The notes: generated from the letters alone by a model not told the origin. 64,000 nt of DNA from Bacteroidota bacterium (GCA_021324735.1 JAJPIO010000009.1:771317-835316); one strand, 5' to 3'. Positions 9,722-20,497 are shown, counted from the stretch's first letter. Numbers and translations: made by a program.

Positions 9722-11125
9722 GTGTTCACGATCCAATTTTTAGGCGCAGCAGGTCAGGTGACCGGCTCCAAGTATTTTTTGCGTACAGCTACTCACCGTG
9801 GTCTTCTTATCGATTGCGGCTTATTTCAAGGGCCTCGCCCGCTCCGTGAGATGAACTGGAGGCCGTTACCGATCCAGCTATCTGATATTGCCAATGTGGT
9901 TTTAACTCATGCCCATTTGGACCATACCGGGTTTTTACCACGATTGGTTAATGCCGGATTTGCAGGGCAGATATGGTGCACTCCAGCATCCCTGGACGTC
10001 TCCAGCTATGTAGTGCGAGATAGTGGCCATCTCCAAGAAGAGGAAGCACAGCATGCAAACAAGCATAATTACTCGAGGCATAAGCCTGCCTTACCGTTAT
10101 ATACTTCTGTAGATGTCGAAAAAACACTCGGTCTTTTTCATGTGCAGGAACGCCATTCAAAGAAGATATTATCGGACTCCATTAGCTTCGAATACTCGAA
10201 TGCCGGTCATATTTTAGGATCATGCTCTATCCTTGTTGAAAAGAGATTCGATGATCGTGCTCCGATCAAAATTCTGTTCTCGGGAGATATTGGACGCGCA
10301 AAACCAATCTATCTAAAGCCGAAAGAAGCTCCTCCTCAGGCTGATTTTATCGTTTGTGAATCGACCTACGGCGACAAGATTCATCATGCTATTGAGCCAA
10401 CGGAAGAGTTATACAATATCGTAAAAGAGGTGCTCGCTTCAAAATCAGTGCTTCTGATCCCCGCATTTGCGGTTGATCGCGCTCAGGAATTGATCTTTTG
10501 CCTGAACGCATTGATCCGAGAAGGCCGTATTCCTGCGATCCCCACGTATGTCGATAGTCCAATGGCAGCGTCAGTAACCGCATTGTATGAGAAGTATGCG
10601 GATGAACACACAATGTCTTGCGAAGAACTGCAGGAGCCTGATAAGAACCCTCTCTCATTTTCGTCCCTGAAATTTACTCAAACAGTCGAAGACTCTAAAG
10701 GACTAAATGACCTTAAAGGGCCGGCAATTATTATCAGCGCGAGCGGTATGGCGACCGGTGGTCGCATCATGCACCACTTGTCCAATCGATTGAGCAGATC
10801 GGATACTACGGTTCTGTTTACAGGATATCAGGCAGAAGAAACGTTGGGGCGAGAGCTAATAGATGGTGCCAAAACTGCTGTTATATTTGGTGAGCGTATA
10901 CCAGTGGCTGCTCGTATTCTTACACTCACAAATTTTAGCGCCCATGCCGATCAGCGCGAAATTATGGATTGGCTAAAACAAATGCCCTCGGCACCCAAGA
11001 AGATCTTTTTGACGCATGGTGAAGATGGTCCGAGAACGGTCTTGAAAGGAGTCATTGAAAAGGAGCTTGGCTGGAATGTTGTGCTGCCAAAACTCAATGA
11101 TATTGTCGACCTAACGGCGCTCTGA
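9722..11125 (+). CDS. MBL-fold/beta-CASP ribonuclease
   Basis: Metallo-beta-lactamase fold nuclease with a beta-CASP domain, the group of CPSF73-like exonucleases and endonucleases acting on RNA. The zinc motif HAHLDH is at residues 63-68. SGDIGR and ESTYGD (near residue 220) follow, with the beta-CASP insert in the middle, IIISASGMATGGR near residue 340 and the C-terminal SAHADQ of the RNA-specificity motif. The start is GTG at 9722, giving MFTIQFLGAAGQVTGS, the usual N-terminus. Length (467) is normal. The gene 3' of it starts after only 5 bp, so the two may be co-transcribed. Confidence 0.93.
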   Translation: MFTIQFLGAAGQVTGSKYFLRTATHRGLLIDCGLFQGPRPLREMNWRPLPIQLSDIANVVLTHAHLDHTGFLPRLVNAGFAGQIWCTPASLDVSSYVVRDSGHLQEEEAQHANKHNYSRHKPALPLYTSVDVEKTLGLFHVQERHSKKILSDSISFEYSNAGHILGSCSILVEKRFDDRAPIKILFSGDIGRAKPIYLKPKEAPPQADFIVCESTYGDKIHHAIEPTEELYNIVKEVLASKSVLLIPAFAVDRAQELIFCLNALIREGRIPAIPTYVDSPMAASVTALYEKYADEHTMSCEELQEPDKNPLSFSSLKFTQTVEDSKGLNDLKGPAIIISASGMATGGRIMHHLSNRLSRSDTTVLFTGYQAEETLGRELIDGAKTAVIFGERIPVAARILTLTNFSAHADQREIMDWLKQMPSAPKKIFLTHGEDGPRTVLKGVIEKELGWNVVLPKLNDIVDLTAL

Positions 11126-11130
11126 AGGTA

Positions 11131-14022
11131 ATGGGGAAGAATATTATACACTGTAACCGGTCAGTGTTGCTGCTTTGTTTTGCTATCATTGCAGCCTTTT
11201 CAAAACCTGCTGTCGGGCAGCTTCTCGGCATTACCGGTGCCAATCACCCGGAGCTTCATTGGCAGGAATTAGAAACAGAACACTTTGTCATCGTTTATCA
11301 TCAAGGTCTCGATTCCATCGCCCAAATCGCCGCACCTATTGCGGAAGAGGTGTATCATGTTGTAACCACGAATCTACAGACGGCGCTTCCCCAAAAGATT
11401 CGAATATACCTTTCGGACAATGACGAGGAGCGCAATGCGTTCGCTTTTTCTGATAATTATATTTTTATTTGGCTTCGCGGAATTTTAGATGATAATCTCT
11501 TCTCGCTTCGTGCAAGTGGTACCTCAAAATGGCTGCGGACGGTAATCACCCATGAGTTTACTCATATCGTAATCGCCAAAGCGACGCGCACCTGGGTCGA
11601 TGCCATCATTCCGGTACCCAAAGTGCCTCGGTGGTTTAACGAAGGAATGGCTCGTTATATGGAGCCGGACGGGTGGACCAACGACCTCGATATTCCACTG
11701 CGTGTATCGGCTGTTTCAAGCAAACTCGATTTTAATCCGGAAGAATTTTTGGCAGGTACACTTATTTATGAGGCTGGACAGTCCCTGGTCCGCTATATGG
11801 CTGCAACATACGGCGATAGTGCCCTTGTAAAGATGTTGAAGCATCGAGAGCCTTCATTTATTCCTTATGATTTCAATGCGGCTGTTAAAGCGGCCACAAA
11901 ACATTCACTGCATGAAATATATGACGAGTGGCATAAGACACTAAACGTTTACTACAATACTCAGTTTGGACAGAAGGAAGACATCGAAGACATCGCTCGA
12001 AAAATACCAACTGGGCTCGATATTGTCGGAGCAGCGAGAATCGCTTCAGACGGTAAGCGAATAGCTATTCTCGGTAAAAAAACGCAGGATGAACCAACGA
12101 AATTATTTCTGCTTGCGAACGATACCAGCGGTGATCCAAAACTTATAACGGGTGAGCCTGGGATTGAACCATACTTAACCTGGGCACCAGATGGGAAATA
12201 CCTGTTCTTTTCCAAGATCCGGTTTGGGGATCACGGCAATCTCGTCTACGATCTATACCAATGTGATGTTAAAAGCGGTGATCTCGAACGCATCTCATCG
12301 GATGAACGGCTTGAATATCCCGATATTTCCCCGGATGGAAAAACGATTGTTGCTGCGCAATTCCGACGTTCTGGTTCTGACCTTGTATTGCTTGATCTTA
12401 GAGACCACAACCTTCGAGAGGTAACAAATTTCCACGATGATAACGTGGACATCTATTCACCACGATGGTCGCCGGATGGGAAAAAGATCGCATTCAGTAT
12501 CTTTCGAAAGAATGGAATGCGAGATGTCGCAGTGCTTGATACTGGCACAAGAGCGATTACATATTTAACCAATGATTCGATCAATGATCGATACCCAATA
12601 TGGTCTCCAAATGGCGACTCGATCGTGTTTCTCTCGTTTCAAAATTCGATTCCAAATCTTTATTCTCTTCCTATCTCTCAATCATCTTCTCGGCATCCGT
12701 TGACCGATGTTGCTTCGAATATTCTTGTATGGGATTGGTCAAAGGTTAAAGACTCTCTTCTTGTTTCTTCTTTTATATCGCGAAACGAGGTACAATTATT
12801 TTGGTTGACCTCACAGAGGAGTATTCTTCCCAGTTCGCCACTCCCGCTATCCGCTAAGTATACAAAGTGGCGTGAGGTACGTTGGCCGCTCGTAACCAGG
12901 CCGCAGGATTCCATTCCCCCGGTATCCGTTGCCGGCCCGTATCCCTATAATTCACTTGCTCACATTAGGCCGCTGGCTTTGCTTCCGATCGTCGGTTCCG
13001 ATCTTTCTCGTGATGGCAATAGTGGCGTTGAATTAGGAGGATTTACGGTCCTTTCGGATGAGATGCAAAAACATATTATAAGTGGCTTTGCATATTATGG
13101 TACTGCCTCCCAACGAGTTTCCTGGGGAGCCAATTATGCTAATAGTCAACTTTTACCGACTATTACAGTGGCTGCATCGGATGCAGTGGAGTTTCAGGAT
13201 GTCCTCAATGACATCGCTTATTATGAGCACCGGAAAACATACGATCTTGGGATCAATTTCTTTTTTCACACTCCAAATTCTTTAATCGATCTGCATAATA
13301 TTGTGATCGGAGCGTCATGGAATAACCTTGAACCGTGGAATGCTGCAAATTTTGACTCCGTGACGATTGATCGCCGTCCTTTACCGGCTAGAATGCTTGA
13401 AATGGGTGCAGGATATTCGTATCTGGGTGAGGTGTTTCAATTTCGGTTAGCAGGCGAACACTCGGATAAAAATTTAGGCAGCGATCTTACTCGTACTCGA
13501 GTTCGCGCCTCCATGCATAAAGAATTTCCATATAGCGAAAATGCCAAGACGCAACTGGCATTCATTGGAAGAGCCGCTGCCGATTTCGGTGATGAATTGC
13601 CACAGGATTTTCTTGGCTTTTATAAATACGATCAATTCGAAGAAGGATTTTCACCAACAGGATTGCACCCGCGTGATCGCTTACGGGGTATTCGGCGATA
13701 TTATTACGGCAATCGACTGCTTAGCGGTTCTATGGAGTTTCGGCAAGAGGATAACTTTTTTTCTTCACTTGTTCCGCTGCTCAAGAACTTTCATCCACAG
13801 TTAGTCGAGTTCTTGGATATTGGCACCACGTGGTATGCTTCTGCACCGACTAACAATCCTTCTGTAACAGTATCCTCACTATCAGAAACAAACTGGTTGA
13901 AGACTGCCGGAATCGAGTTACGTTCGGAATTAGGCTTCGATATTTCCGTCGAAGGGGGAGTGGGCTGGGAATTGGTGCATGGCTCGTCAGCAGATTTCTT
14001 TATTCGGCTGGCGGCCTTTTAA
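11131..14022 (+). CDS. Outer-membrane protein: peptidase-MA-like domain, TolB-type propeller and beta-barrel
   Basis: A 963-residue exported protein with three recognisable parts. A signal peptide covers about 1-30. Residues about 45-280 resemble gluzincin peptidases, with the zinc motif HEFTH at 141-145 and a likely third ligand Glu 171 in WFNEGMARYM. Residues about 290-570 hold PD40/TolB-type propeller blades, with repeated motifs such as WSPDGKKIAFS and ISPDGKTIVAAQ. The last ~340 residues are beta-rich with aromatic strand ends, consistent with an outer-membrane barrel. Similar proteins are often labelled biopolymer transporter Tol, which says little about function. The zinc motif looks intact, so a surface or periplasmic protease is plausible. 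Substrate unknown. Confidence 0.82.
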   Translation: MGKNIIHCNRSVLLLCFAIIAAFSKPAVGQLLGITGANHPELHWQELETEHFVIVYHQGLDSIAQIAAPIAEEVYHVVTTNLQTALPQKIRIYLSDNDEERNAFAFSDNYIFIWLRGILDDNLFSLRASGTSKWLRTVITHEFTHIVIAKATRTWVDAIIPVPKVPRWFNEGMARYMEPDGWTNDLDIPLRVSAVSSKLDFNPEEFLAGTLIYEAGQSLVRYMAATYGDSALVKMLKHREPSFIPYDFNAAVKAATKHSLHEIYDEWHKTLNVYYNTQFGQKEDIEDIARKIPTGLDIVGAARIASDGKRIAILGKKTQDEPTKLFLLANDTSGDPKLITGEPGIEPYLTWAPDGKYLFFSKIRFGDHGNLVYDLYQCDVKSGDLERISSDERLEYPDISPDGKTIVAAQFRRSGSDLVLLDLRDHNLREVTNFHDDNVDIYSPRWSPDGKKIAFSIFRKNGMRDVAVLDTGTRAITYLTNDSINDRYPIWSPNGDSIVFLSFQNSIPNLYSLPISQSSSRHPLTDVASNILVWDWSKVKDSLLVSSFISRNEVQLFWLTSQRSILPSSPLPLSAKYTKWREVRWPLVTRPQDSIPPVSVAGPYPYNSLAHIRPLALLPIVGSDLSRDGNSGVELGGFTVLSDEMQKHIISGFAYYGTASQRVSWGANYANSQLLPTITVAASDAVEFQDVLNDIAYYEHRKTYDLGINFFFHTPNSLIDLHNIVIGASWNNLEPWNAANFDSVTIDRRPLPARMLEMGAGYSYLGEVFQFRLAGEHSDKNLGSDLTRTRVRASMHKEFPYSENAKTQLAFIGRAAADFGDELPQDFLGFYKYDQFEEGFSPTGLHPRDRLRGIRRYYYGNRLLSGSMEFRQEDNFFSSLVPLLKNFHPQLVEFLDIGTTWYASAPTNNPSVTVSSLSETNWLKTAGIELRSELGFDISVEGGVGWELVHGSSADFFIRLAAF

Positions 14023-14030
14023 TGTGATTT

Positions 14031-14064
14031 TAAATCAATCTTATTGATCTAGTAAATCCTGGTC
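14031..14064. repeat. Degenerate copy of GGATTTACAGG-type dispersed repeat
   Basis: This short interval between two convergent genes shares AAATCAATCTT, GTAAATCC and CCTGGTC, in the same order, with the right arm of the inverted repeat at 44784-44834. It appears to be a shortened copy. Confidence 0.4.
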
Positions 14065-16007
14065 TATTTTTCTTTATTCTCAATAATGATAAACTCGATA
14101 CGACGATTGATCTCACGCCCAGCATCGGTCGAGTTTGTCGTGATAGGACGCGATTGACCGTAACCGCGGGCTTCAAGACGTTCTGCACTGATACCGTGCT
14201 CGATGAGCCAGCTACGCACAGAGTTCGCGCGATTCATGGAGAGGCGCTCGTTTGCCAGTGAGTCACCGGTGTTATCCGTGTGGCCCTGGATCGAGACCTT
14301 CATGCCAGGATACTTTGTAAGCAAGCCGACCAATTGATTGAGTGGTGCAAACGATTGTGGCAGAATGTCCCACTTGCCAGTCTCAAATTCAATTCTCGGT
14401 AAGTCAAGGCGTTGGCCCACTGTAAACGGTACCTCGGGGCAGCCGTTATTAGATTTTGGACCTGGCTCTAACGGGCAACCATCCTGACCGTCTAATACGC
14501 CATCGCCATCCGTATCCGGATTGAGTGGATTCGTGTGCAATACTTTTATCTCGGTACCATCATCGACGCCATCACCATCGGTATCCTTAAGGAGTGGATT
14601 GGTATGATAGACGAAGATCTCATCATAATCCGAAATACCGTCACCATCCGTATCCTTCTTTAACGGATCGGTATGGTATTTATGGATTTCGTCGTAATCG
14701 GAGATGCCATCCCCGTCAGTATCGCGTGATAGTGGATCAGTGCCAGCCTTTACTTCTTCACCATCCGTGAGGCCATCGCCGTCGGTATCGGCAAGGCGCG
14801 GATTGGTGTGATACTTATGAACTTCATCGCCATCGGTTAAGCCATCGCCGTCGGTATCGGGATTATTAGGATCGGTACCATAAATTCGTACTTCTTCTCC
14901 ATCGGTGAGTCCATCGCCATCGGAGTCGGCATTATATGGATCGGTATGGTAGATCATGATCTCCTCGAGATCGGTGAGTCCATCGCCATCGGAATCCGCT
15001 AACTGGTTAAGTACGGCATCACCATATTCGTAGTACCCGGATTCTTTACCCAAGGCGACTGTATAGCGCAGCGACAAAAATGCTTCTGGTCGGTGCGGTC
15101 CTCGGGAAGAACGAGGGAAAACATGTTCAAGGCGCAGTAATCCGGTTTCGATATCCAGATGCTTTAAGTTACGCAATACGATACCAAAATTAACGTCATC
15201 GCCGGCGATATCCAGTTGTGCGATCATATTGCGCATGCGGTATCGAATAAGCGCCAAGGGATTAAAGCCAGGAAAGCCTTGATCGGTGAAGGGATTGTAG
15301 GTGCTGAGAAAATTCAAATGACGAGAGATAGGGCCAGAGCCGGAATATTTTCCAGATCCTAACCCGATTCCTACACTGAACCCGTTACGAGTCGAGTACC
15401 GCAATTCATTTCCACTGGAGCCGGGCAGTATGGGACCTGTTACGACATCTTCGCGCATGTCTTCGGCTGCTGCTTCACGTAAGAACTTACCGTAATCCGA
15501 AGAGTCGAGAACATGGCCCAGCCAGTAAGTAATTAGAAAAGAAAGCGAATTGCGGTCGGGATATATGCTTTTATCACTTTGGCCATTACCAAGATATTCG
15601 TTCGCATCGCGTTTCGCAAAGAGATTTTCCGCACGGAGGCTGAGTGCAATACGGCTCGAATCCCCACCAACAATGAAGCGATCGATCTGAAATTGTGGAT
15701 TCCAGTAGACAAATGGAAGCATGCTCGATGGAAATACATAGGACATGACGCCAAAGCGAAATTGCCCATATTCCATCGCAATAAATTGATTGAAATTGAT
15801 CTGTTTCCGGACGACCGGGGCAGTGGAGTGTGTGAATTCATCCCATTGTGAATTCGGCGGAGTGGACATTCCCATGCCGATGGTCAATCGGTAATCCGTG
15901 AACCGTTCGAAGGGGGATCGAAGAGCTAAAAATTGGGCTTTGGACGACGCGGTAAGTCCTCCCAATAGGGCGGCGATGACAATCCACGTTCGCTTCCAAT
16001 GCAGCAT
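14064..16007 (-). CDS. OmpA-family protein with thrombospondin type 3 (DxDGDG) repeats
   Basis: A 647-residue envelope protein. After a signal peptide (about 1-26) comes a ~300-residue beta-rich domain that may form a barrel. Next are eight DxDGDGxxD calcium-binding-type repeats (bases about 14,490-15,000), spaced by segments such as YHTDP and YGTDPNNPD. The C-terminal OmpA domain (about 530-640) should anchor the protein to peptidoglycan; it contains [21 protein letters not shown] and [14 protein letters not shown]. The ATG at 16007 is preferred to an in-frame TTG at 16052 because it gives a clean signal peptide. T3 repeats usually form a stiff calcium-bound rod. The gene is divergent from the PBP2 gene. 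Confidence 0.92.
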   Translation of the reverse strand: MLHWKRTWIVIAALLGGLTASSKAQFLALRSPFERFTDYRLTIGMGMSTPPNSQWDEFTHSTAPVVRKQINFNQFIAMEYGQFRFGVMSYVFPSSMLPFVYWNPQFQIDRFIVGGDSSRIALSLRAENLFAKRDANEYLGNGQSDKSIYPDRNSLSFLITYWLGHVLDSSDYGKFLREAAAEDMREDVVTGPILPGSSGNELRYSTRNGFSVGIGLGSGKYSGSGPISRHLNFLSTYNPFTDQGFPGFNPLALIRYRMRNMIAQLDIAGDDVNFGIVLRNLKHLDIETGLLRLEHVFPRSSRGPHRPEAFLSLRYTVALGKESGYYEYGDAVLNQLADSDGDGLTDLEEIMIYHTDPYNADSDGDGLTDGEEVRIYGTDPNNPDTDGDGLTDGDEVHKYHTNPRLADTDGDGLTDGEEVKAGTDPLSRDTDGDGISDYDEIHKYHTDPLKKDTDGDGISDYDEIFVYHTNPLLKDTDGDGVDDGTEIKVLHTNPLNPDTDGDGVLDGQDGCPLEPGPKSNNGCPEVPFTVGQRLDLPRIEFETGKWDILPQSFAPLNQLVGLLTKYPGMKVSIQGHTDNTGDSLANERLSMNRANSVRSWLIEHGISAERLEARGYGQSRPITTNSTDAGREINRRIEFIIIENKEK

Positions 16008-16214
16008 TTGAAAACAGTTGAGCGGCTCCAACCAGCCAGAGGTCTTGCTCAATGAATCAGGGCAAAATTCACGCAGCTACTAATCCAGATGTTGTAGTAA
16101 GTCAACTTTGGGTGAGATTGTTTCCGCTCGTGCTAATCACTGAAATTATTAGCATTTGAGACCTTCTTTTAGAATTGATTCTCTGGCTTCGAAGTTGTAA
16201 GATTCGATCACCCA

Positions 16215-18230
16215 ATGGCCGACCTTAACGAACACGAATTTGCCTCTCCGCTGCGCTCTAAAATTCTCGCGGGCGGTATAATCTTCGTTTTTCTTGGATT
16301 TTTAGTCCGTTTCGTCCAGCTACAGATCGTCGAAGGGCCGACACTTTCCGGTGCGGCGATCGAGCAGGGCCTGAAGAGGATCGAGCAGATTCCTGTTCGT
16401 GGTACCTTATATGACCGGCGAGGCCGGGTGGTCGCGGCCAGTGTTCCATCGTTCAGTGTGGCAGTTACCAGACAGGATTTCGATCCCTACCGGAAGCAAA
16501 CGCTTCCGCTTCTTGCCCAATTGCTCGGGGTAGACACCAGCTTCATTATCGACAAGATCAGCCAAGGTGGGTTCTATACTCGTTTTCAGCCGATCAAAGT
16601 TTGGCGTGATGCCGATGCTCGCATTATTGCTGAGATAGAAGAAAACCATGACAAACTACCCGGTGTCGATATCGTAACGGAATCAAAGCGAGAATATGTG
16701 GCACCCGTCCGGGCTTCCCATTTGCTGGGATATACCAAAGAAATATCCCAGGCGATGCTGGACAAACTCGAAGACACACCGGATAGCGATTATTATCATC
16801 CTGGCGACGTCATCGGTACGACCGGGCTTGAACAAGTGCATGAGAAAGATCTGCGAGGTGTCAAAGGATATGACTTTGTAGCCGTTGATGCAAAAGGTCA
16901 GCGGCAGTCTCGGTTAAATCAAGGTCGAACAGATGTACCAGGAGTCGATGGGGAATCCATTCAATTGGGAATGGACATAGACCTACAGGAGTATGCCGAG
17001 CAATTGCTCGATCCCTATCATGGCGCTATTGTAGCGATCGATCCTCGTAATGGGGATATTTTAGCGCTGGTCTCTAAGCCTGATTTCGATCTCGATCTTT
17101 TTAGTGGTAAAACGACAAAGCAAGAGTATCAGGAAGTGATGCTCGATCCATCCCATCCGTTATACAATCGCGCACTACAAACACGGTATCCGCCGGGATC
17201 GACCTGGAAGCTAATGATGGCGGCGGCCTGCCTTACTACGAAGACCATTCCATTCGATTTCAAGCTTACGTGTCCCGGTTCGTTTACGTATGGTAATCAT
17301 ACTTATCATGACGATGCTGTACATGGGGTCGTAGATATTCATCAGTCGATCGTCCGATCGTGTGATGTATTTTATTACCACATGATCCTTAAACTGGGTA
17401 TCGATTCGATGTATAAGTACGCGCGGGAGTTTGGCTTCGATCAGGTAACCGGCGCAGATATCGGGCATGAGGGGAGTGGCTTTATTCCGAACACCCAGCG
17501 GATGAACAAACTTTATCCTCGCGGATGGACGCTGGGCTATGTTGTGAGTCAAGGTATCGGTCAGGGCGAAATTGGAGTGACGCCCATTCAGCAGGCGGCC
17601 TATATGTGTACATGGGCAAATCACGGTATGTGGGTCCAGCCTCATGCTGCTCATCGGATCTATAACGTCCAGAGTGGCAAATGGGATACGGTTGCCTATA
17701 AAACGCGTCGTATTAAAGTGCCGGATTCTGTAATAGAGGTGGTGCGGCGTGCAATGCTCGGTGTTACAACAGAACCAGGCGGTACTGGACATGCTGCACA
17801 AATACCAAACTCGACCATTCAGGTTGCCGGTAAAACGGGTACAGCACAAAACCCGCACGGAAAAGACCATGCATGGTTCGATTGCTTTGCACCGTTCGAT
17901 CATCCACGCATTGCCATGTGTGTACTGGTTGAGAACGCGGGATTTGGCGGAGCCGTCTCGGCGCCGATCGCGCGTAAGCTGATCGAATATTATCTCACCG
18001 GAGTACGAGAAGATCCACCACCTTCTATCTTGCCCAATACGCCGGCTTATGAGGCGCTTAAAGCGCAGAAGTATGGCTTGGGGAGTACGCCAAAGATCGT
18101 CAAGACAAATACGGCAGCGCAACCGCAAACCGATCTTAAACCGGCACCATCACCCGTCCCAGCAAAGCCGCAGCCGAAACGACATGCACAGAGAGAGGTG
18201 TGGATGGATGATCGGAAGCGAAACGGATAG
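16215..18230 (+). CDS. mrdA: Penicillin-binding protein 2 (elongasome transpeptidase)
   Basis: Class B PBP that cross-links peptidoglycan during lateral wall growth. There is one N-terminal membrane anchor (about 18-38) and a dimerisation domain with VRGTLYDRRGRVVA. The transpeptidase domain has the active-site STWK (Ser 329), SCD as the SxN-type motif near residue 380, and KTGTA (Lys 540). Length is 671. The C-terminal ~50 residues are Pro/Lys/Gln-rich and probably disordered. No rodA or mreBCD genes adjoin it, unlike the common arrangement. It is convergent with recQ, with 3 bp between the stops. Confidence 0.94.
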   Translation: MADLNEHEFASPLRSKILAGGIIFVFLGFLVRFVQLQIVEGPTLSGAAIEQGLKRIEQIPVRGTLYDRRGRVVAASVPSFSVAVTRQDFDPYRKQTLPLLAQLLGVDTSFIIDKISQGGFYTRFQPIKVWRDADARIIAEIEENHDKLPGVDIVTESKREYVAPVRASHLLGYTKEISQAMLDKLEDTPDSDYYHPGDVIGTTGLEQVHEKDLRGVKGYDFVAVDAKGQRQSRLNQGRTDVPGVDGESIQLGMDIDLQEYAEQLLDPYHGAIVAIDPRNGDILALVSKPDFDLDLFSGKTTKQEYQEVMLDPSHPLYNRALQTRYPPGSTWKLMMAAACLTTKTIPFDFKLTCPGSFTYGNHTYHDDAVHGVVDIHQSIVRSCDVFYYHMILKLGIDSMYKYAREFGFDQVTGADIGHEGSGFIPNTQRMNKLYPRGWTLGYVVSQGIGQGEIGVTPIQQAAYMCTWANHGMWVQPHAAHRIYNVQSGKWDTVAYKTRRIKVPDSVIEVVRRAMLGVTTEPGGTGHAAQIPNSTIQVAGKTGTAQNPHGKDHAWFDCFAPFDHPRIAMCVLVENAGFGGAVSAPIARKLIEYYLTGVREDPPPSILPNTPAYEALKAQKYGLGSTPKIVKTNTAAQPQTDLKPAPSPVPAKPQPKRHAQREVWMDDRKRNG

Positions 18231-18233
18231 TCT

Positions 18234-20372
18234 TCAGCCGCTTTCATCCATCGCCCTTACAAATTTTATTTCTTCAAAAGAATATTCGTCTCCCAGATGC
18301 TGCCTGACTTCGGTAAGTGTGGTACCATATCCTAATTGGGTGAAAGCGGCGCGAATCATCGGAATCCTCGAGGGATCAACAAGTCTGTCTAGTGATGTAA
18401 TATGCCTCGATTGGATGAGCGACGCAATGTGGCCGTTAATAGTGCTTATGGCTAGAGATCGCAGTTCGGCGATCTTTTGAGGTGAATGACCTTTGCGAAA
18501 ATATATGAGTGTTTCAAAAGCGCTGTCCCCTCCCTTGAGCTCACGCGAGATAGGTTTTGAAACGGATTCTTGTCGTTTGATGGTGGGATTAGAGGTCTTA
18601 AAATTTCGAACTAAACGCAAAAAGTCAGGACCAAATTGTCTCCATTTGCTTTCATTTACACCGGAAATAGCGAGAAATTCCTGTGCATCATTTGGTACTC
18701 GGGCAGCAATTTCTCGTAGTGTATAATCATTGAAGATAACGAATGGAGGGACGTTGTTCTGCTCAGCCGATGCCCGACGAAATGCGCGCAATTCTTCGAA
18801 TAGCTTACGATTAACTTCCGCCAGTTCGAAGGCCTCACTCGCAATGCTTTCCTCTTTCCATGGCCGATTGAGAGTTACTATTGTACCATTCTTCAGTACA
18901 TTCCAACCTTTGGGAGTGATCTTAATAACACCGAAGTGGCTATGGTCTTGAATGATCAATCCCTGCCGTCGAAATTCATTTGCATAATGCTGCCACTCCT
19001 GTCGCTGGTAATCTTTTCCAACGCCATGCGTCGGTAGTTTATGATGGCTGAAATCTAGTACCTTACCTCGTTCTGAGCCTCGAAGAATATCGATAATGTG
19101 TGATGCTCCAAAGTTCTGACCTACTCGAACGATACACGAAAGAAACATTTGCGCTAGGCGAGTACCATCGAACGATTCGACGTTTTGCGTCGAGAGACAG
19201 TTATCGCATGTTCCGCAATTGTTCTTAGAATACTCTTCACCAAAGTATCTAAGCAATGCCTTGCGACGGCACTCGCGAGTCTCCATAAGATCGACCAACC
19301 GATCTAATTCCTCGATAGCTCGCAAACGCTCTTCCGGCGGCTTCTCGTCGAAGAACTTTAGATATTTTTGTCGGTCGCCATTATTGTAGAACGTAATACA
19401 ATCGCTGGGTAAGCTATCTCGGCCTGCGCGACCAGTTTCTTGATAATAGCTTGGAATGCTTTTAGGGATATCATAGTGAAACACAAATCGGATGTTAGGC
19501 TTATCGATACCCATACCGAAAGCAATGGTCGCGCAGATAATATCGACCTTATCGCGATCGAATAGCTCTTGCGTATGAGTTCGTTGCTCCTTTTCCATGC
19601 CGGCGTGATAGGGAAGGGCATTATGTCCGTGTGCTTTCAGCGATTGCGCAACTCGCTCGGTCGTTTCCCGACTTAAACAATAAACTATTCCCGATTCGCC
19701 TTTCCGACGCTCAAGATACCCGGTCAGTTGTGCCATGGCGGCACGTTTTGGCCATACTTGGTAGGTCAGATTCTTACGATCGAAACTAGCGCGAAAGAGT
19801 TTAGTATCGGACCGAAGGTGGAGTTGTTCGAGGATATCGGTTTGCACACGATCCGTGGCCGTCGCCGTGACCGCCATGATAGGCGCTGAAGAAAAACGGT
19901 CTCGGAGCAAATGCAAATTTCGATAGTCCGCTCGAAAGTCATGGCCCCATTCGCTGATACAATGTGCTTCATCAACGACACAAAGGGAGACATTAAGACG
20001 AGAAAGAAAGTCGATAAAGCCTGGCACAGGAAATCGCTCGGGCGCAACATATAACAGTTTATATTTGCCGTTACGAAGTCCTTCGACACGTCTTTGCCTC
20101 TCATGGGCATCAAGCGAGCTGTTTAGGAACGTTGCTGGAATTCCTGAAGCATTCAGTGCATCGACCTGATCCTTCATAAGAGCAATGAGCGGGCTGATGA
20201 CGAGCGTAATGCCGGGAAGTAATACCGCAGGCAGTTGAAAGCAGAGCGATTTACCCGCGCCAGTAGGCATGAGAGCGAATACGTCATTCTTAGCAAGTAC
20301 TGCTTCGATGATTTCGCGTTGGAGAGGCCGGAAGTTTTCAAAACCGAAATACTTCTTTAGTGCGTCCTGCAT
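18234..20372 (-). CDS. recQ: ATP-dependent DNA helicase RecQ
   Basis: A 3'-5' DNA helicase for recombination repair and fork restart. The 712-residue form starts MQDALKKYFGFENFRPLQ. Walker A is PTGAGKS at 36-42, DEAH (VVDEAHCISEWGHD) near 132, and the helicase C motif QETGRAGRD near 315. The zinc-binding segment (RECRR...CGTCDNC) follows around 360-395, then RQC and HRDC domains. The C-terminal ~90 residues form the helix-turn-helix often appended to RecQ in Bacteroidota (SAFETLIYFRKGHSPQKIAE). An in-frame start 51 bp upstream is rejected because the ATG at 20372 gives the family N-terminus. No good ribosome site precedes it, which is common in this phylum. Confidence 0.96.
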   Translation of the reverse strand: MQDALKKYFGFENFRPLQREIIEAVLAKNDVFALMPTGAGKSLCFQLPAVLLPGITLVISPLIALMKDQVDALNASGIPATFLNSSLDAHERQRRVEGLRNGKYKLLYVAPERFPVPGFIDFLSRLNVSLCVVDEAHCISEWGHDFRADYRNLHLLRDRFSSAPIMAVTATATDRVQTDILEQLHLRSDTKLFRASFDRKNLTYQVWPKRAAMAQLTGYLERRKGESGIVYCLSRETTERVAQSLKAHGHNALPYHAGMEKEQRTHTQELFDRDKVDIICATIAFGMGIDKPNIRFVFHYDIPKSIPSYYQETGRAGRDSLPSDCITFYNNGDRQKYLKFFDEKPPEERLRAIEELDRLVDLMETRECRRKALLRYFGEEYSKNNCGTCDNCLSTQNVESFDGTRLAQMFLSCIVRVGQNFGASHIIDILRGSERGKVLDFSHHKLPTHGVGKDYQRQEWQHYANEFRRQGLIIQDHSHFGVIKITPKGWNVLKNGTIVTLNRPWKEESIASEAFELAEVNRKLFEELRAFRRASAEQNNVPPFVIFNDYTLREIAARVPNDAQEFLAISGVNESKWRQFGPDFLRLVRNFKTSNPTIKRQESVSKPISRELKGGDSAFETLIYFRKGHSPQKIAELRSLAISTINGHIASLIQSRHITSLDRLVDPSRIPMIRAAFTQLGYGTTLTEVRQHLGDEYSFEEIKFVRAMDESG

Positions 20373-20431
20373 AGGGAGTGATGAATTATGGAAGCAATGA
20401 GCATTAAAAACGGTATGGACCAAGCAATAAT

Positions 20432-20450
20432 TAACGAGAATTGCTCGTTA
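20432..20450. promoter_or_regulatory. Palindrome between divergent recQ and ruvA
   Basis: TAACGAG, five bases, then CTCGTTA: a perfect 7-bp inverted repeat in the short gap between two DNA-repair genes read in opposite directions. Its position would suit a shared operator. The proposed role is inference; a small hairpin is also possible. Confidence 0.35.
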
Positions 20451-20497
20451 TATCGCATTCACATTGGTGCCCATAAGCTAATACATAAATATACAAC

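Noticed and set aside
17211..18128. 305-codon minus-strand frame antisense to the PBP2 gene
   Set aside because: Lies fully inside a clear PBP2 coding region in another frame; composition rich in Arg, Cys and His with no domain pattern.
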